Assembly: GCF_003002055.1 (NCBI RefSeq)
Contig: NZ_PVZF01000002.1
Coordinates: forward strand, 434,001-498,000
Direction: 5' to 3'
Source of the DNA: Kineococcus rhizosphaerae
GTDB lineage: Bacteria > Actinomycetota > Actinomycetes > Actinomycetales > Kineococcaceae
Length of the DNA stretch: 64,000 bases
The translations under genes were made by a program, and so were the position numbers. This document shows positions 56,616 through 64,000 of this stretch, piece by piece (the stretch's first letter is position 1; each line of letters begins with the position of its first letter). The notes under the pieces were generated by a model, which was not told the DNA's origin, ran no database searches, and saw nothing but the letters and a program-made list of their open reading frames with translations.

Positions 56616-58384
56616 GCGGGTGAGGCTACCGGGAGCGCGGTCAGCCGGCTCCTCGCCCAGCCCGCCCCGCGCACGGGGCACGCCCACGGCGAGACGTCCG
56701 GGTCCTGCAGCGAGACGAGCCGCACCCCGGGCTGCTCCAGCCACCCCAGCAGCACGTCGGTCTCCTCGACGAGCAGGCCGGGACGGCCGGGGGCCGGGGC
56801 GGGGACGACCTCGCCCGTGGCGCGCAGCGCCTCGATGTGCGGCACCGGGTCCGACCCCGGCGGGGTCAGGCACGTCCCGGCGAGCCGGCCGTAGCGGACG
56901 AGCACGACCTCCCAGCCGCCCGTGGGCCAGCCCGGGGCGGGCACGCAGCGCCGGGCGGCGACCAGCTCGGGCAGGTCGGCGACCGGGGCGCGGCGCTGGG
57001 CGCGGTCGGCCGCCGTCAGGAACGCCTCCAGCCGGTCCCGCACGGCGGCGGCCTCCTCGTAGCGCTCCTGCGCGGCCAGGGCCCGCATCCGCTCGCGGCC
57101 CAGGGTCAGCTCCTGCGTGGCGTCGGTGCCCAGGGCCGCGCGGACCGCCTCGACCACCTGCGCGTAGGACGCGGCGTCCTGCCCGCCGCGCTCGGTGCCC
57201 AGGCACGGCGCACCGCAGCGGCCGATGTCGGCCAGCACGCAGGCCCCCTCGCCGTCGGCCCGCGGCCGCTTGGGGATCTTGCGCGTGCACCGGCGCAGGG
57301 GGTGCACGTCGTGCAGCGCCTCGACCGCGAGCTCGGCGGTGCGCGCCGACCGGAAGGGCCCCAGGTAGCGCGCGCCCGCGGCGGCGTCGTCGCGCACCTG
57401 CTTGACCAGCGACAGCCGGGGCCACGCCTCAGCCGTCAGCTTCACCCACGTCACCTTCTCGGGGGCCTTGGAGCGCCGGTTGTAGGGCGGGGCGTGCTCG
57501 GCGATGAGCCGCAGCTCGCGCACCCGCGCCTCCAGGGGCGTCGCGCAGACCACGGGGACGACCGTGGTGGCCGCGCGGACCATCTCCGTCATCCGCGGCC
57601 GGGTCTCCGAGGCCGTGAAGTACGAGCGCACCCTGCGGTGCACGTCCACGGACGTCCCGACGTACAGGACCCGCCCGGAGGCGTCCTGGAACTGGTAGAC
57701 GCCCGGCGCCGACGGCAGCCCCACGGCCAGGTGCTTCTTGGCCCGCCGGGCCGGGTTGACGGCCGTGGCGGCGAAGGCGCTCAGGTCCTCCAGGGAATGC
57801 ACCCCGCGGTTGCCCACGCGGCCCAGCAGCGCGTGCAGGACGTCGACGGTCGCGCGGGCGTCGTGCAGGGCGCGGTGGTCGGGCGTCGTCGTCGTCGAGA
57901 AGAGCCGGGCCAGGGTGCCCAGCTTGCGGTCCGGGGCCTCGTCGCGGTCCACGAGCTGGCGGGCCAGCACCACCGTGTCCACGACCCGGGGCTTGGGCCA
58001 GGGCCGCTCGGACAGCTCGCAGGCGGCCTTGAGGAACGAGACGTCGTAGGGGGCGTTGTGCGCGACCAGGACCGCGCCGCGGTCGAAGCCGGCGAACTCC
58101 AGGAAGCTCGGCAGCACCTCCCGGGTGCTGGGGGCCGAGGCGACCATCCGGTTCGTGATGCCCGTCAGGACCTGCACGAAGGCGGGGATCGCCGAGGCGG
58201 GGCGCACGAGCGTCTGGAACTCGCCGAGCACCTGCCCGCCGCGGACCTTCACGGCGCCGATCTCGGTGATCTCGGCGCCCGAGGGCGGCCCGCCCGTCGT
58301 CTCCAGGTCCAGCACGACGAACGTGACCTCGGACAGCGGCTGGCCCAGGTCCTCGAAGCTGGTCTGGATCGCGCTGCCGGGCAT
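56612..58384 (-). CDS. DEDDh 3'-5' exonuclease fused to UvrC-like GIY-YIG region
   Basis: The 590-residue protein joins a DnaQ/PolC-epsilon type exonuclease (about 20-185: DLETTGG with Asp26/Glu28, VLVAHNAPYDVSFL, and HRALHDARATVDVLHALL) to a GIY-YIG domain (about 225-310: PGVYQFQDASGRVLYVGTS) and a C-terminal UvrC-like region with clustered cysteines (ACVLADIGRCGAPCLG). It probably acts in DNA repair, as the actinobacterial fusion is widespread (Rv2191-like). The ATG at 58384 has TACGGT (58392-58397, minus strand) seven bases upstream. Confidence 0.88.
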   Translation of the reverse strand: MPGSAIQTSFEDLGQPLSEVTFVVLDLETTGGPPSGAEITEIGAVKVRGGQVLGEFQTLVRPASAIPAFVQVLTGITNRMVASAPSTREVLPSFLEFAGFDRGAVLVAHNAPYDVSFLKAACELSERPWPKPRVVDTVVLARQLVDRDEAPDRKLGTLARLFSTTTTPDHRALHDARATVDVLHALLGRVGNRGVHSLEDLSAFAATAVNPARRAKKHLAVGLPSAPGVYQFQDASGRVLYVGTSVDVHRRVRSYFTASETRPRMTEMVRAATTVVPVVCATPLEARVRELRLIAEHAPPYNRRSKAPEKVTWVKLTAEAWPRLSLVKQVRDDAAAGARYLGPFRSARTAELAVEALHDVHPLRRCTRKIPKRPRADGEGACVLADIGRCGAPCLGTERGGQDAASYAQVVEAVRAALGTDATQELTLGRERMRALAAQERYEEAAAVRDRLEAFLTAADRAQRRAPVADLPELVAARRCVPAPGWPTGGWEVVLVRYGRLAGTCLTPPGSDPVPHIEALRATGEVVPAPAPGRPGLLVEETDVLLGWLEQPGVRLVSLQDPDVSPWACPVRGAGWARSRLTALPVASPA

Positions 58385-58549
58385 GGGCGCGACCGTAGGA
58401 CACGGGTGCGACACGACCGGCACCGACACGCTCGGCCCGCGCGGCGCACGCCCCTCGGCCGGCCGTCCCGCGGGTCGTGTCGGAGGTGGCTGCTTGAGTG
58501 CGCAGCACCGGTCGGGACGGCCGGTCCCGACGAGTTGGAGGTCCCTGCG

Positions 58550-58819
58550 ATGCCCCTCGACCAGCCCTTCGGTCAGTCCCTCGACCCGTCCTGCCACCCG
58601 GGCTCCGACCTGGGCTCCGACCGGCCGGTGGACTCGGTGCTCATCGACTGCGACAGCTGCACCGTCCGCCCGCACGCCTGCTCCGAGTGCGTGGTCTCCG
58701 TCCTGCTCGGGATGCCGGGCAGGCCGACGCTGGACGCCGAGGAGGTCGGTGCGGTGGAGGTGCTCGCCGCGTCCGGGCTCGTGCCGCCGCTGCGGCTGGC
58801 GACGCGGCGGGTGGGCTGA
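58550..58819 (+). CDS. small Cys-rich protein
   Basis: The 89-residue protein has the motif IDCDSCTVRPHACSECVVSVLLG with four cysteines in a CxxC-like arrangement, suggesting metal binding, and a short helical C-terminus. Similar proteins occur next to the exonuclease/trpD region in other actinobacteria; function unknown. The ATG follows TTGGAGG at about ten bases. Confidence 0.72.
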   Translation: MPLDQPFGQSLDPSCHPGSDLGSDRPVDSVLIDCDSCTVRPHACSECVVSVLLGMPGRPTLDAEEVGAVEVLAASGLVPPLRLATRRVG

Positions 58820-58839
58820 GGGGACGCGATGATGGGCCC

Positions 58840-59994
58840 GTGCGCGCCGGCCCGTCCCTGCCGCGGCGGCCGTTCCTCCTGGCCCCGCTGGCCCTGGCGG
58901 CGTGCTCCCAGGCCCGTCCCGCGGCCGACGCCCCCGCGACCGACGCCCCCGCAGCGGGCGACGTCCTGGCGCGCCGCGCCCGCGCGCTGCTGGCGGGCGA
59001 CCTCGACGCGGCGGGGGCCGGCTACGCGAGCGCGGACCGCGACGGCCTGCGCCGCGACGACGCGCGGGCCGTGGCGGCCGGTCTGGACGACTGGGCCGTC
59101 GAGGGCCTCCAGGTCGACGGGGCCCGGGTGCGCGGGGTGCTGCGCGAACGGGTGGCGGGGGAGGGCCGGCCGGTCGCCGGGCTCTTCCGCGCCGGGTGGG
59201 ACGGCTCGCTGCACCGCGGCGGGGGCACGCCCCAGCCGTGGGAGCTCGGCGACGTCACCGCCCAGCGCGCGATCGGCGGCGTCGTCCTGCACGTCGGCGG
59301 CACCGGTGACGTCGGACGGCAGGCGGCGGCCGACCTGGCCGACGCGACCGCCCGGGTCGACGCGGCCTGGGGCACCGACTGGCCCCGCGGCACGGCCGTC
59401 GTCGTCGTGCCGACCGCCGCGGACGTGTCCCGGCTGGCCGGGGGACCGGCGGCGGACGTGGACGCCGTGGCCGTCGGCCTGGACGCCGACCTCGCCGACG
59501 GCCGCCCCGCCGGGGTCCGCGTCGTCCTGTCCACCGAGCGCTTCGCCGCCCTCAGCCCGCTGGGGCGCACCGTCACCCTCACCCACGAACTGGTCCACGT
59601 CGCGACCCGCGCCACCGCCCGCGCCCCGGGGGCGGTGGTGCCGCGCTGGCTGACCGAGGGGTACGCCGACCACGTGGCCCGGCGGGACCGGCCGGTCGCC
59701 GCGAGCGCCCTGGCCGCGGCGCTGCTGGCCGCCCCCGGCGAACCGCAGGTGCCCGCCGACGCCGACTTCACCGACCCCGCGCGGGTGCAGGTCGCGTACG
59801 CGGCGGGCTGGACGCTGGTGACCTCGGCCGCCCGCGTCGCCGGGACCCCGGCCGTGACGGCGTTCGTCCGGGCCACCTGGACGGGCACCGGCGTGGAGCG
59901 GGCCTGCCGCCAGAGCCTCGGGCGGTCCCTGGCCGACGTGGTGAGGACCTGGCGCGCCGACGTCGCGAGCGACCTGGTGGGGTGGGGCCCGTGA
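58840..59994 (+). CDS. lipoprotein metallopeptidase with HELVH motif
   Basis: The 384-residue protein has a signal sequence with lipobox LAAC (Cys22), a ~200-residue N-terminal region and a gluzincin-type active site: HELVH (His249, Glu250, His253) with WLTEGYADHVA bearing Glu273 as third zinc ligand. It resembles the peptidase MA-like clan. Location is the outer face of the membrane. The GTG at 58840 has GATGAT six bases upstream. Its stop overlaps the pimB-like start by four bases. Confidence 0.75.
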   Translation: MRAGPSLPRRPFLLAPLALAACSQARPAADAPATDAPAAGDVLARRARALLAGDLDAAGAGYASADRDGLRRDDARAVAAGLDDWAVEGLQVDGARVRGVLRERVAGEGRPVAGLFRAGWDGSLHRGGGTPQPWELGDVTAQRAIGGVVLHVGGTGDVGRQAAADLADATARVDAAWGTDWPRGTAVVVVPTAADVSRLAGGPAADVDAVAVGLDADLADGRPAGVRVVLSTERFAALSPLGRTVTLTHELVHVATRATARAPGAVVPRWLTEGYADHVARRDRPVAASALAAALLAAPGEPQVPADADFTDPARVQVAYAAGWTLVTSAARVAGTPAVTAFVRATWTGTGVERACRQSLGRSLADVVRTWRADVASDLVGWGP

Positions 59995-61172
59995 GCACGC
60001 TCGTCGTCACCAACGACTTCCCGCCCCGGACCGGGGGCATCGAGTCCTTCGTGCACGCCGTCGTCCGGCGGCTGCCCGCGATCGGCGGTGGGCGCGTCGT
60101 CGTGCACACCGCCCGCCAGCGCGGCGACGCGGCGACCGACGCGGCCCTGGCCGCGGCCGGGGTCAGCGTCGTGCGCGACCCCTCGCCCCTGATGGTCCCG
60201 ACCCCCGGCGTCGTCCGGCGCGTGCAGCGCACCGCGCGCGAGCACGGCGCCGACCGCGTCTGGTTCGGGGCGGCGGCCCCGCTGGGGCTGATGGCTCCCG
60301 CCCTGCGGGCCTCGGGGGTCGGGCGGACCGTCGCGACGACCCACGGGCACGAGGTGTGGTGGTCGAGCCTGCCCGGCTCCCGCGACGCCCTGCGGCGCAT
60401 CGGGGAGCGCAACGACACCGTCACGTACCTGGGGGACTGGTGCCGCTCGCGGATCGAGCGGCCGCTGAGCCCGGCGGCGCGGGCCCGGATGCGCCGGCTC
60501 ACCCCGGGCGTGGACGCCGGGGTCTTCCGGCCGGACCCGCAGGCCCGGGCGCGGGTGCGCGCCGAGCTCGGCCTGGGGCAGCGGCCCGTCGTCGTGTGCG
60601 TCTCGCGGATCGTGGCCCGCAAGGGCCAGGACGTCCTGGTCCGGGCCCTGCCGGAGATCCGCCGCCGGGTCCCCGGCGCCGCGCTGCTCGTCGTCGGGGA
60701 CGGCCCGCACCGCGCGGCCGTCGAGCGCCTGGCCGCCGCCACCGGGGTCGCCGACGACGTCGTCCTCACCGGGTCGGTCCCGTGGGAACGGGCCCCGGAG
60801 CTCTACGCGGCCGGGGACGTCTTCTGCATGCCCACCCGCACCCGCCTGGGCGGGCTCGAACCCGAGGCGCTGGGGATCTGCTACCTCGAGGCCGCGGCCT
60901 GCGGGCTGCCCGTCGTCGCGGGCGACTCCGGGGGCGCTCCCGACGCCGTCCTGCCCGGGGTCAACGGCACCGTCGTCGACGGCCGCGACGTCGAGCAGGT
61001 TGCGGCGCAGGTCAGCGACCTGCTGCTGGACCGCGAGAAGGCGCGGCGCTTCGGTGAGGCGGGCCGGGCGTGGGTCAGCCGGCGCTGGGGCTGGGAGGAG
61101 CAGACGCGTCGGCTCGCGGACCTGCTGGCCGGGCGCGACGTCCCGGACGACCCGGCCGCTCCGCTGGCCTGA
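59991..61172 (+). CDS. pimB: PimB-like phosphatidylinositol mannosyltransferase
   Basis: This 393-residue GT-B fold (GT4) enzyme probably adds a mannose to phosphatidyl-myo-inositol mannoside. It shows LLVVTNDFPPRTGG-like N-terminus (TLVVTNDFPPRTGGIESF), ATTHGHEVWW, VVCVSRIVARKGQDVLVRALPEI, and LEPEALGICYLEAAACGLPVVAG with the catalytic E-x7-E region. Its order with trpD and fadD matches mycobacterial Rv2188c. GTG at 59991 overlaps the metallopeptidase stop (GTGA). Confidence 0.87.
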   Translation: MSTLVVTNDFPPRTGGIESFVHAVVRRLPAIGGGRVVVHTARQRGDAATDAALAAAGVSVVRDPSPLMVPTPGVVRRVQRTAREHGADRVWFGAAAPLGLMAPALRASGVGRTVATTHGHEVWWSSLPGSRDALRRIGERNDTVTYLGDWCRSRIERPLSPAARARMRRLTPGVDAGVFRPDPQARARVRAELGLGQRPVVVCVSRIVARKGQDVLVRALPEIRRRVPGAALLVVGDGPHRAAVERLAAATGVADDVVLTGSVPWERAPELYAAGDVFCMPTRTRLGGLEPEALGICYLEAAACGLPVVAGDSGGAPDAVLPGVNGTVVDGRDVEQVAAQVSDLLLDREKARRFGEAGRAWVSRRWGWEEQTRRLADLLAGRDVPDDPAAPLA

Positions 61173-62448
61173 GCGACCCGGCGGAGGCGGCCACGGCCAG
61201 CAGCAGCAGCGCGCCGACGAGCCAGAACTGGTTGTAGAACGCCTGCTTGTTCACGAGGTTCGCGGCGAGCAGGACGGCCGCGCACCACGTGAGCAGCCCC
61301 GCCAGCCCCACCGACCGCCGGCGCAGGGTCACGACCGCGGCACCCAGGACGGCGAGCACGGCCAGACCCACCACGGGCAGGGGCAGCCGCACCCCCGTCT
61401 CGTTGAGGACGAGCGTGTACAGGGTGTCGGCGAACCGCAGCGGCGGCAGGCCCAGCATGGTCCGCACCGTGTCGTGCCAGAAGGCCGCGAACCCCGTGAC
61501 GACCCACGGGGCCACGAGCACGCCGGCGCCCCCGACCGCCGCGAGCGTGCGCCGCCAGCCGAACCGCGGCCACACCACCAGCAGCGGCAGCAGCGCCACG
61601 ACGTGCTGCTTGCTGGCCAGCGCGACGGCCAGCGGCAGCACCGACCACCACGCCCGGTCGGCGCGGACCAGCCACGCCCACAGCGCCAGCCCCACGAGCA
61701 CGGTCGGCTCGGTCCAGGCCTGCTCGATCAGCGTGCTCGACCCGGGGGCGAGCAGCAGCAGCGCGGCCGCCGCCACCCCCGCCCGCCGCCAGCGGCCCAC
61801 CGCGGCCACGGCCACGGCGCTGACCAGGACGAGCACGAGCATCGCCCAGCGCACGTCGCCGGCGAGCCAGCGGCCCGGTGCGGACAACACCGCCGTCCAC
61901 GGCAGGTACGCGAAGGCGTCGGAGATGCCCGGGGAGCCCACCCAGCGGTGCCCGTAGAACGACTCGCCGTCGGCCATCGCGTCCGCGGCCTGCTGCAGGA
62001 TCACCCACACGTCGATCCGCGGCGCCGGGTCGCCCGTGACGACCAGCGCACCCGTGGCGCAGGCCCCCAGCCCGGCCGCCGCCAGCGCCAGGACCCGTGA
62101 GCCGCCGCGGCCGGGCAGCAGCAGGCCCGCGGCCGCGAACGAGGCCACGGCGAGCACCACCTGGACCGTGGTGGCGGCGCCGGGGGACAGGTACGTGAAC
62201 GGCGCCAGGCCCAGGTGCACGAGCCCGACGACCGCCAGGGCGGCCGAGGGCACCCACCCGCCCGTGCGCGGGACGGGCGCGTCCCGCTCGCCCCGCGCGG
62301 TGAGGGCCAGGGCCACCACCGCGGCGGCGACCACGACGTACCCGGCGACGATCCACCACCGGTACCGGACGACGCTGTGGGTGGCCAGGGCCAGCAGCGC
62401 CGTCCACGCCACCAGCGCCAGCGCGTCCCGGCGCGCCACCCCGCTCAC
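61075..62448 (-). CDS. polytopic membrane protein, GT87/DUF2029-like
   Basis: The 457-residue protein has about ten to twelve helices and looks like a polyprenyl-phosphate-sugar-dependent glycosyltransferase (GT-C, DUF2029), with the loop GDPAPRIDVWVILQQAADAMADGESFYG and WTEPTVLVGLALWAWLVRADRAWW. The acceptor is unknown. Its last 98 bases overlap the end of the pimB-like gene on the opposite strand. GTG at 62448 begins ten bases after the fadD stop, so it is in an operon with that gene. Confidence 0.72.
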   Translation of the reverse strand: MSGVARRDALALVAWTALLALATHSVVRYRWWIVAGYVVVAAAVVALALTARGERDAPVPRTGGWVPSAALAVVGLVHLGLAPFTYLSPGAATTVQVVLAVASFAAAGLLLPGRGGSRVLALAAAGLGACATGALVVTGDPAPRIDVWVILQQAADAMADGESFYGHRWVGSPGISDAFAYLPWTAVLSAPGRWLAGDVRWAMLVLVLVSAVAVAAVGRWRRAGVAAAALLLLAPGSSTLIEQAWTEPTVLVGLALWAWLVRADRAWWSVLPLAVALASKQHVVALLPLLVVWPRFGWRRTLAAVGGAGVLVAPWVVTGFAAFWHDTVRTMLGLPPLRFADTLYTLVLNETGVRLPLPVVGLAVLAVLGAAVVTLRRRSVGLAGLLTWCAAVLLAANLVNKQAFYNQFWLVGALLLLAVAASAGSLRPAERPGRPGRRARPAGPRADASAPPSPSAG

Positions 62449-62458
62449 CCCGGCCGGT

Positions 62459-64000
62459 TCACGCGTAGAGGGCGTCGATCCGGTCGGCGAAGTCCTTCAG
62501 GACCTCGCCGCGCTTCACCTTCTGCGACGGCGTCAGGTACCCGTTCTCGATCGTGAAGTCCTCGGCGAGGACCTCGAACTTGCGGATCGACTCCGCGCGG
62601 CTGACCGAGGCGTTGGCCGCGTCCACCGCGGACTGCACCGCGGCCAGCACGTCAGCGTCCCGGCGAGCGGTGGCCAGGTCCAGGCCGGGCTTGCCGTGGT
62701 TGGCGCCCCAGGACGGCAGCGCCTCCTCGTCGAGGGTGACCAGGCAGGCCACGAAGTGCCGGCCGTCGCCCACGACGACGGCCTGGGAGACCAGCGGGTG
62801 CGCCCGCAACCGGTCCTCCAGCGCCGCCGGCACGACGTTCTTGCCGTTGGCCGTGACGATGATCTCCTTCTTGCGGCCCGTGATCGTCAGGTGCCCGAAC
62901 TCGTCGATCGAGCCCAGGTCGCCCGTGCGGAACCAGCCGTCGACGAAGGCGTCCTGCGTCTCCTGCGCGCGCCCGCGGTACTGCGTGAAGACCCCGACGC
63001 CGCGGGCCAGGACCTCCCCGTCCTCGGCGATCGCGATGTCGGTGCCCGGCAGCGGCGGCCCGACGGTGCCGATGCGGATCCGCGAGGGGCGGTTGACCGC
63101 CAGCGGCGCCGTCGTCTCGGTCAGGCCGTAGCCCTCCAGGACGACCAGGCCGGCGCCGCGGAAGAAGTGCGCGAGGTGCTCGCCCATGGGGGCACCGCCG
63201 GAGACGGCGTGCTCCACGCGCCCGCCCATCAGGGTCCGCAGCTTGGAGTAGACCAGCCGGTCGAACAGCAGGTGGCGCAGCCGCAGCGCCGGGGAGGGAC
63301 CCCCGGTGTCCAGGGAGCGCGACCACGCGTCGGCCGTCGCGGAGGCCTGCGCGAAGATCCGCGCGCGCAGCTTCCCGCCGGCGGCGGCCTTCTGCTCCGC
63401 GCCGTTGTAGACCTTCTGGAACACCCGGGGGACCGCGAGGATGAACGTGGGCCGGAACCCGGCGAGGTCGGTCAGCAGGTCCTTGGCGTCGGGGGTGTGC
63501 CCGACGCGGATCCGGCACACCAGGCACAGGGCCTGGATGAAGCGCGCGAAGACGTGCGCCAGCGGGATGAACAGCAGCGTCGCCGCCTCGGGCCGGCGCA
63601 GGACCTCGGGGATGGCGGCCTCGGCGTTGCGGGCCAGGTCGAGGAAGTTGCCGTGCGAGAGCACGCAGCCCTTGGGCCGCCCGGTCGTGCCGGAGGTGTA
63701 GATGACCGTCATCGGGTCGCCGGGGCCGGCCACGGCCCGGGCGCGGTCGACGTCGGCGTCGGGGACCTCCCGCCCGGCGGCGCGCAGCTCCTCCAGCGAC
63801 CCCGCCTCCAGCGTCCACACGTCGCGCAGCCCCGGCAGCCGGTCCCGGACGCTCGCGATCCGGGCCGCGCCGGCACCGGTCTCCACGACGCAGGCCACCG
63901 CCCCGGAGTCGGACAGGATCCACTCGATCTGCTCGGGGGAGCTGGTCTCGTAGACGGGGACCGTCACGGCGCCGGCGAACCAGCCGGCGACGTCGACGAC
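62459..64000 (-). CDS. AMP-dependent long-chain acyl-CoA synthetase, 5' end outside window
   Basis: The visible 513 residues hold adenylation motifs TVIYTSGTTGRPKGCVLSHGN, VLEGYGLTETTAPLAVN, and DLGSIDEFGHLTITGRKKEIIVTANGKNV. This is the FadD15-like group of acyl-CoA synthetases, which activate long-chain fatty acids. The frame is open to the window edge, so the N-terminus is missing and the GTG near 63967 is internal. It is encoded upstream of the GT87-like gene. Confidence 0.92.
   Translation of the reverse strand, partial: VVDVAGWFAGAVTVPVYETSSPEQIEWILSDSGAVACVVETGAGAARIASVRDRLPGLRDVWTLEAGSLEELRAAGREVPDADVDRARAVAGPGDPMTVIYTSGTTGRPKGCVLSHGNFLDLARNAEAAIPEVLRRPEAATLLFIPLAHVFARFIQALCLVCRIRVGHTPDAKDLLTDLAGFRPTFILAVPRVFQKVYNGAEQKAAAGGKLRARIFAQASATADAWSRSLDTGGPSPALRLRHLLFDRLVYSKLRTLMGGRVEHAVSGGAPMGEHLAHFFRGAGLVVLEGYGLTETTAPLAVNRPSRIRIGTVGPPLPGTDIAIAEDGEVLARGVGVFTQYRGRAQETQDAFVDGWFRTGDLGSIDEFGHLTITGRKKEIIVTANGKNVVPAALEDRLRAHPLVSQAVVVGDGRHFVACLVTLDEEALPSWGANHGKPGLDLATARRDADVLAAVQSAVDAANASVSRAESIRKFEVLAEDFTIENGYLTPSQKVKRGEVLKDFADRIDALYA

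Overview
The window is very GC-rich, uses GTG starts freely, is densely packed and carries no mobile element, rRNA, tRNA or CRISPR. The gene content and order (glnA next to lipA/lipB/E2/lpd/pepA/cobT, then ctaC-ctaD-ctaF, qcrCAB-ctaE, trpD, a DEDDh exonuclease, a pimB-like mannosyltransferase and a fadD-like ligase) match the conserved chromosomal core of actinobacteria. The mycobacterial ctaE-qcrCAB/trpD/pimB/fadD15 neighbourhood is recognisable. A Kineosporiaceae (Kineococcus-like) chromosome is my best guess; that is inference from gene content, not a database match.

Layout. 1-3.7 kb: end of an SDR gene, a zinc-ribbon membrane protein, and glnA with a near-consensus GlnR box upstream. 3.8-9.7 kb: DUF4191 protein, lipA, a serine hydrolase, an F420-type LLM enzyme, a glycosyltransferase and lipB. 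9.7-19.2 kb: small membrane protein, S51 peptidase, flavin amine-oxidase-like enzyme, an unusual Ser/Thr kinase, a TIGR01777 epimerase, the E2 and E3 subunits of 2-oxoacid dehydrogenase, and a secreted protein made of thirteen seven-residue repeats. 19.5-29.9 kb: pepA, a GNAT enzyme, cobT, a GAF regulator with an aldehyde dehydrogenase and DUF779 protein, an Idh/MocA enzyme, an MFS transporter and pyrD. 29.9-37.1 kb: drug-type MFS transporter, aldo/keto reductase, heme A synthase, DUF3043, M20 peptidase, IscA-like protein, aat. 37.2-40.3 kb: cytochrome c oxidase genes ctaC-ctaD-ctaF. 40.4-47.4 kb: an accessory block with a LacI regulator, a RutA-type pyrimidine oxygenase, a nitrilase-fold C-N hydrolase and a ribose-type ABC importer. 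47.5-50.5 kb: L,D-transpeptidase, UPF0104-type membrane protein, SDR. 50.6-54.9 kb: qcrB-qcrA-qcrC-ctaE. 55.2-64 kb: trpD, Lrp-type RAM protein, DEDDh/GIY-YIG nuclease, small Cys protein, lipoprotein metallopeptidase, PimB-like GT, polytopic GT87-like protein and a fadD-like ligase cut by the window edge.

How the parts work together. LipA and LipB make the lipoyl groups carried by the two lipoyl domains of the E2 protein, which is re-oxidised by Lpd. CtaA (heme A), CtaCDF, CtaE and QcrABC form the actinobacterial bcc-aa3 respiratory chain, and PyrD feeds electrons to the quinone pool. The most system-like accessory region is the LacI-RutA-nitrilase-ABC block, which looks like a rearranged pyrimidine-catabolism and import operon in which a nitrilase stands where RutB would be expected.

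A recurring signal is a TANNNT hexamer ending six or seven bases before the start codon in at least sixteen genes. This is the arrangement expected of leaderless transcripts, and I used it to choose several starts.
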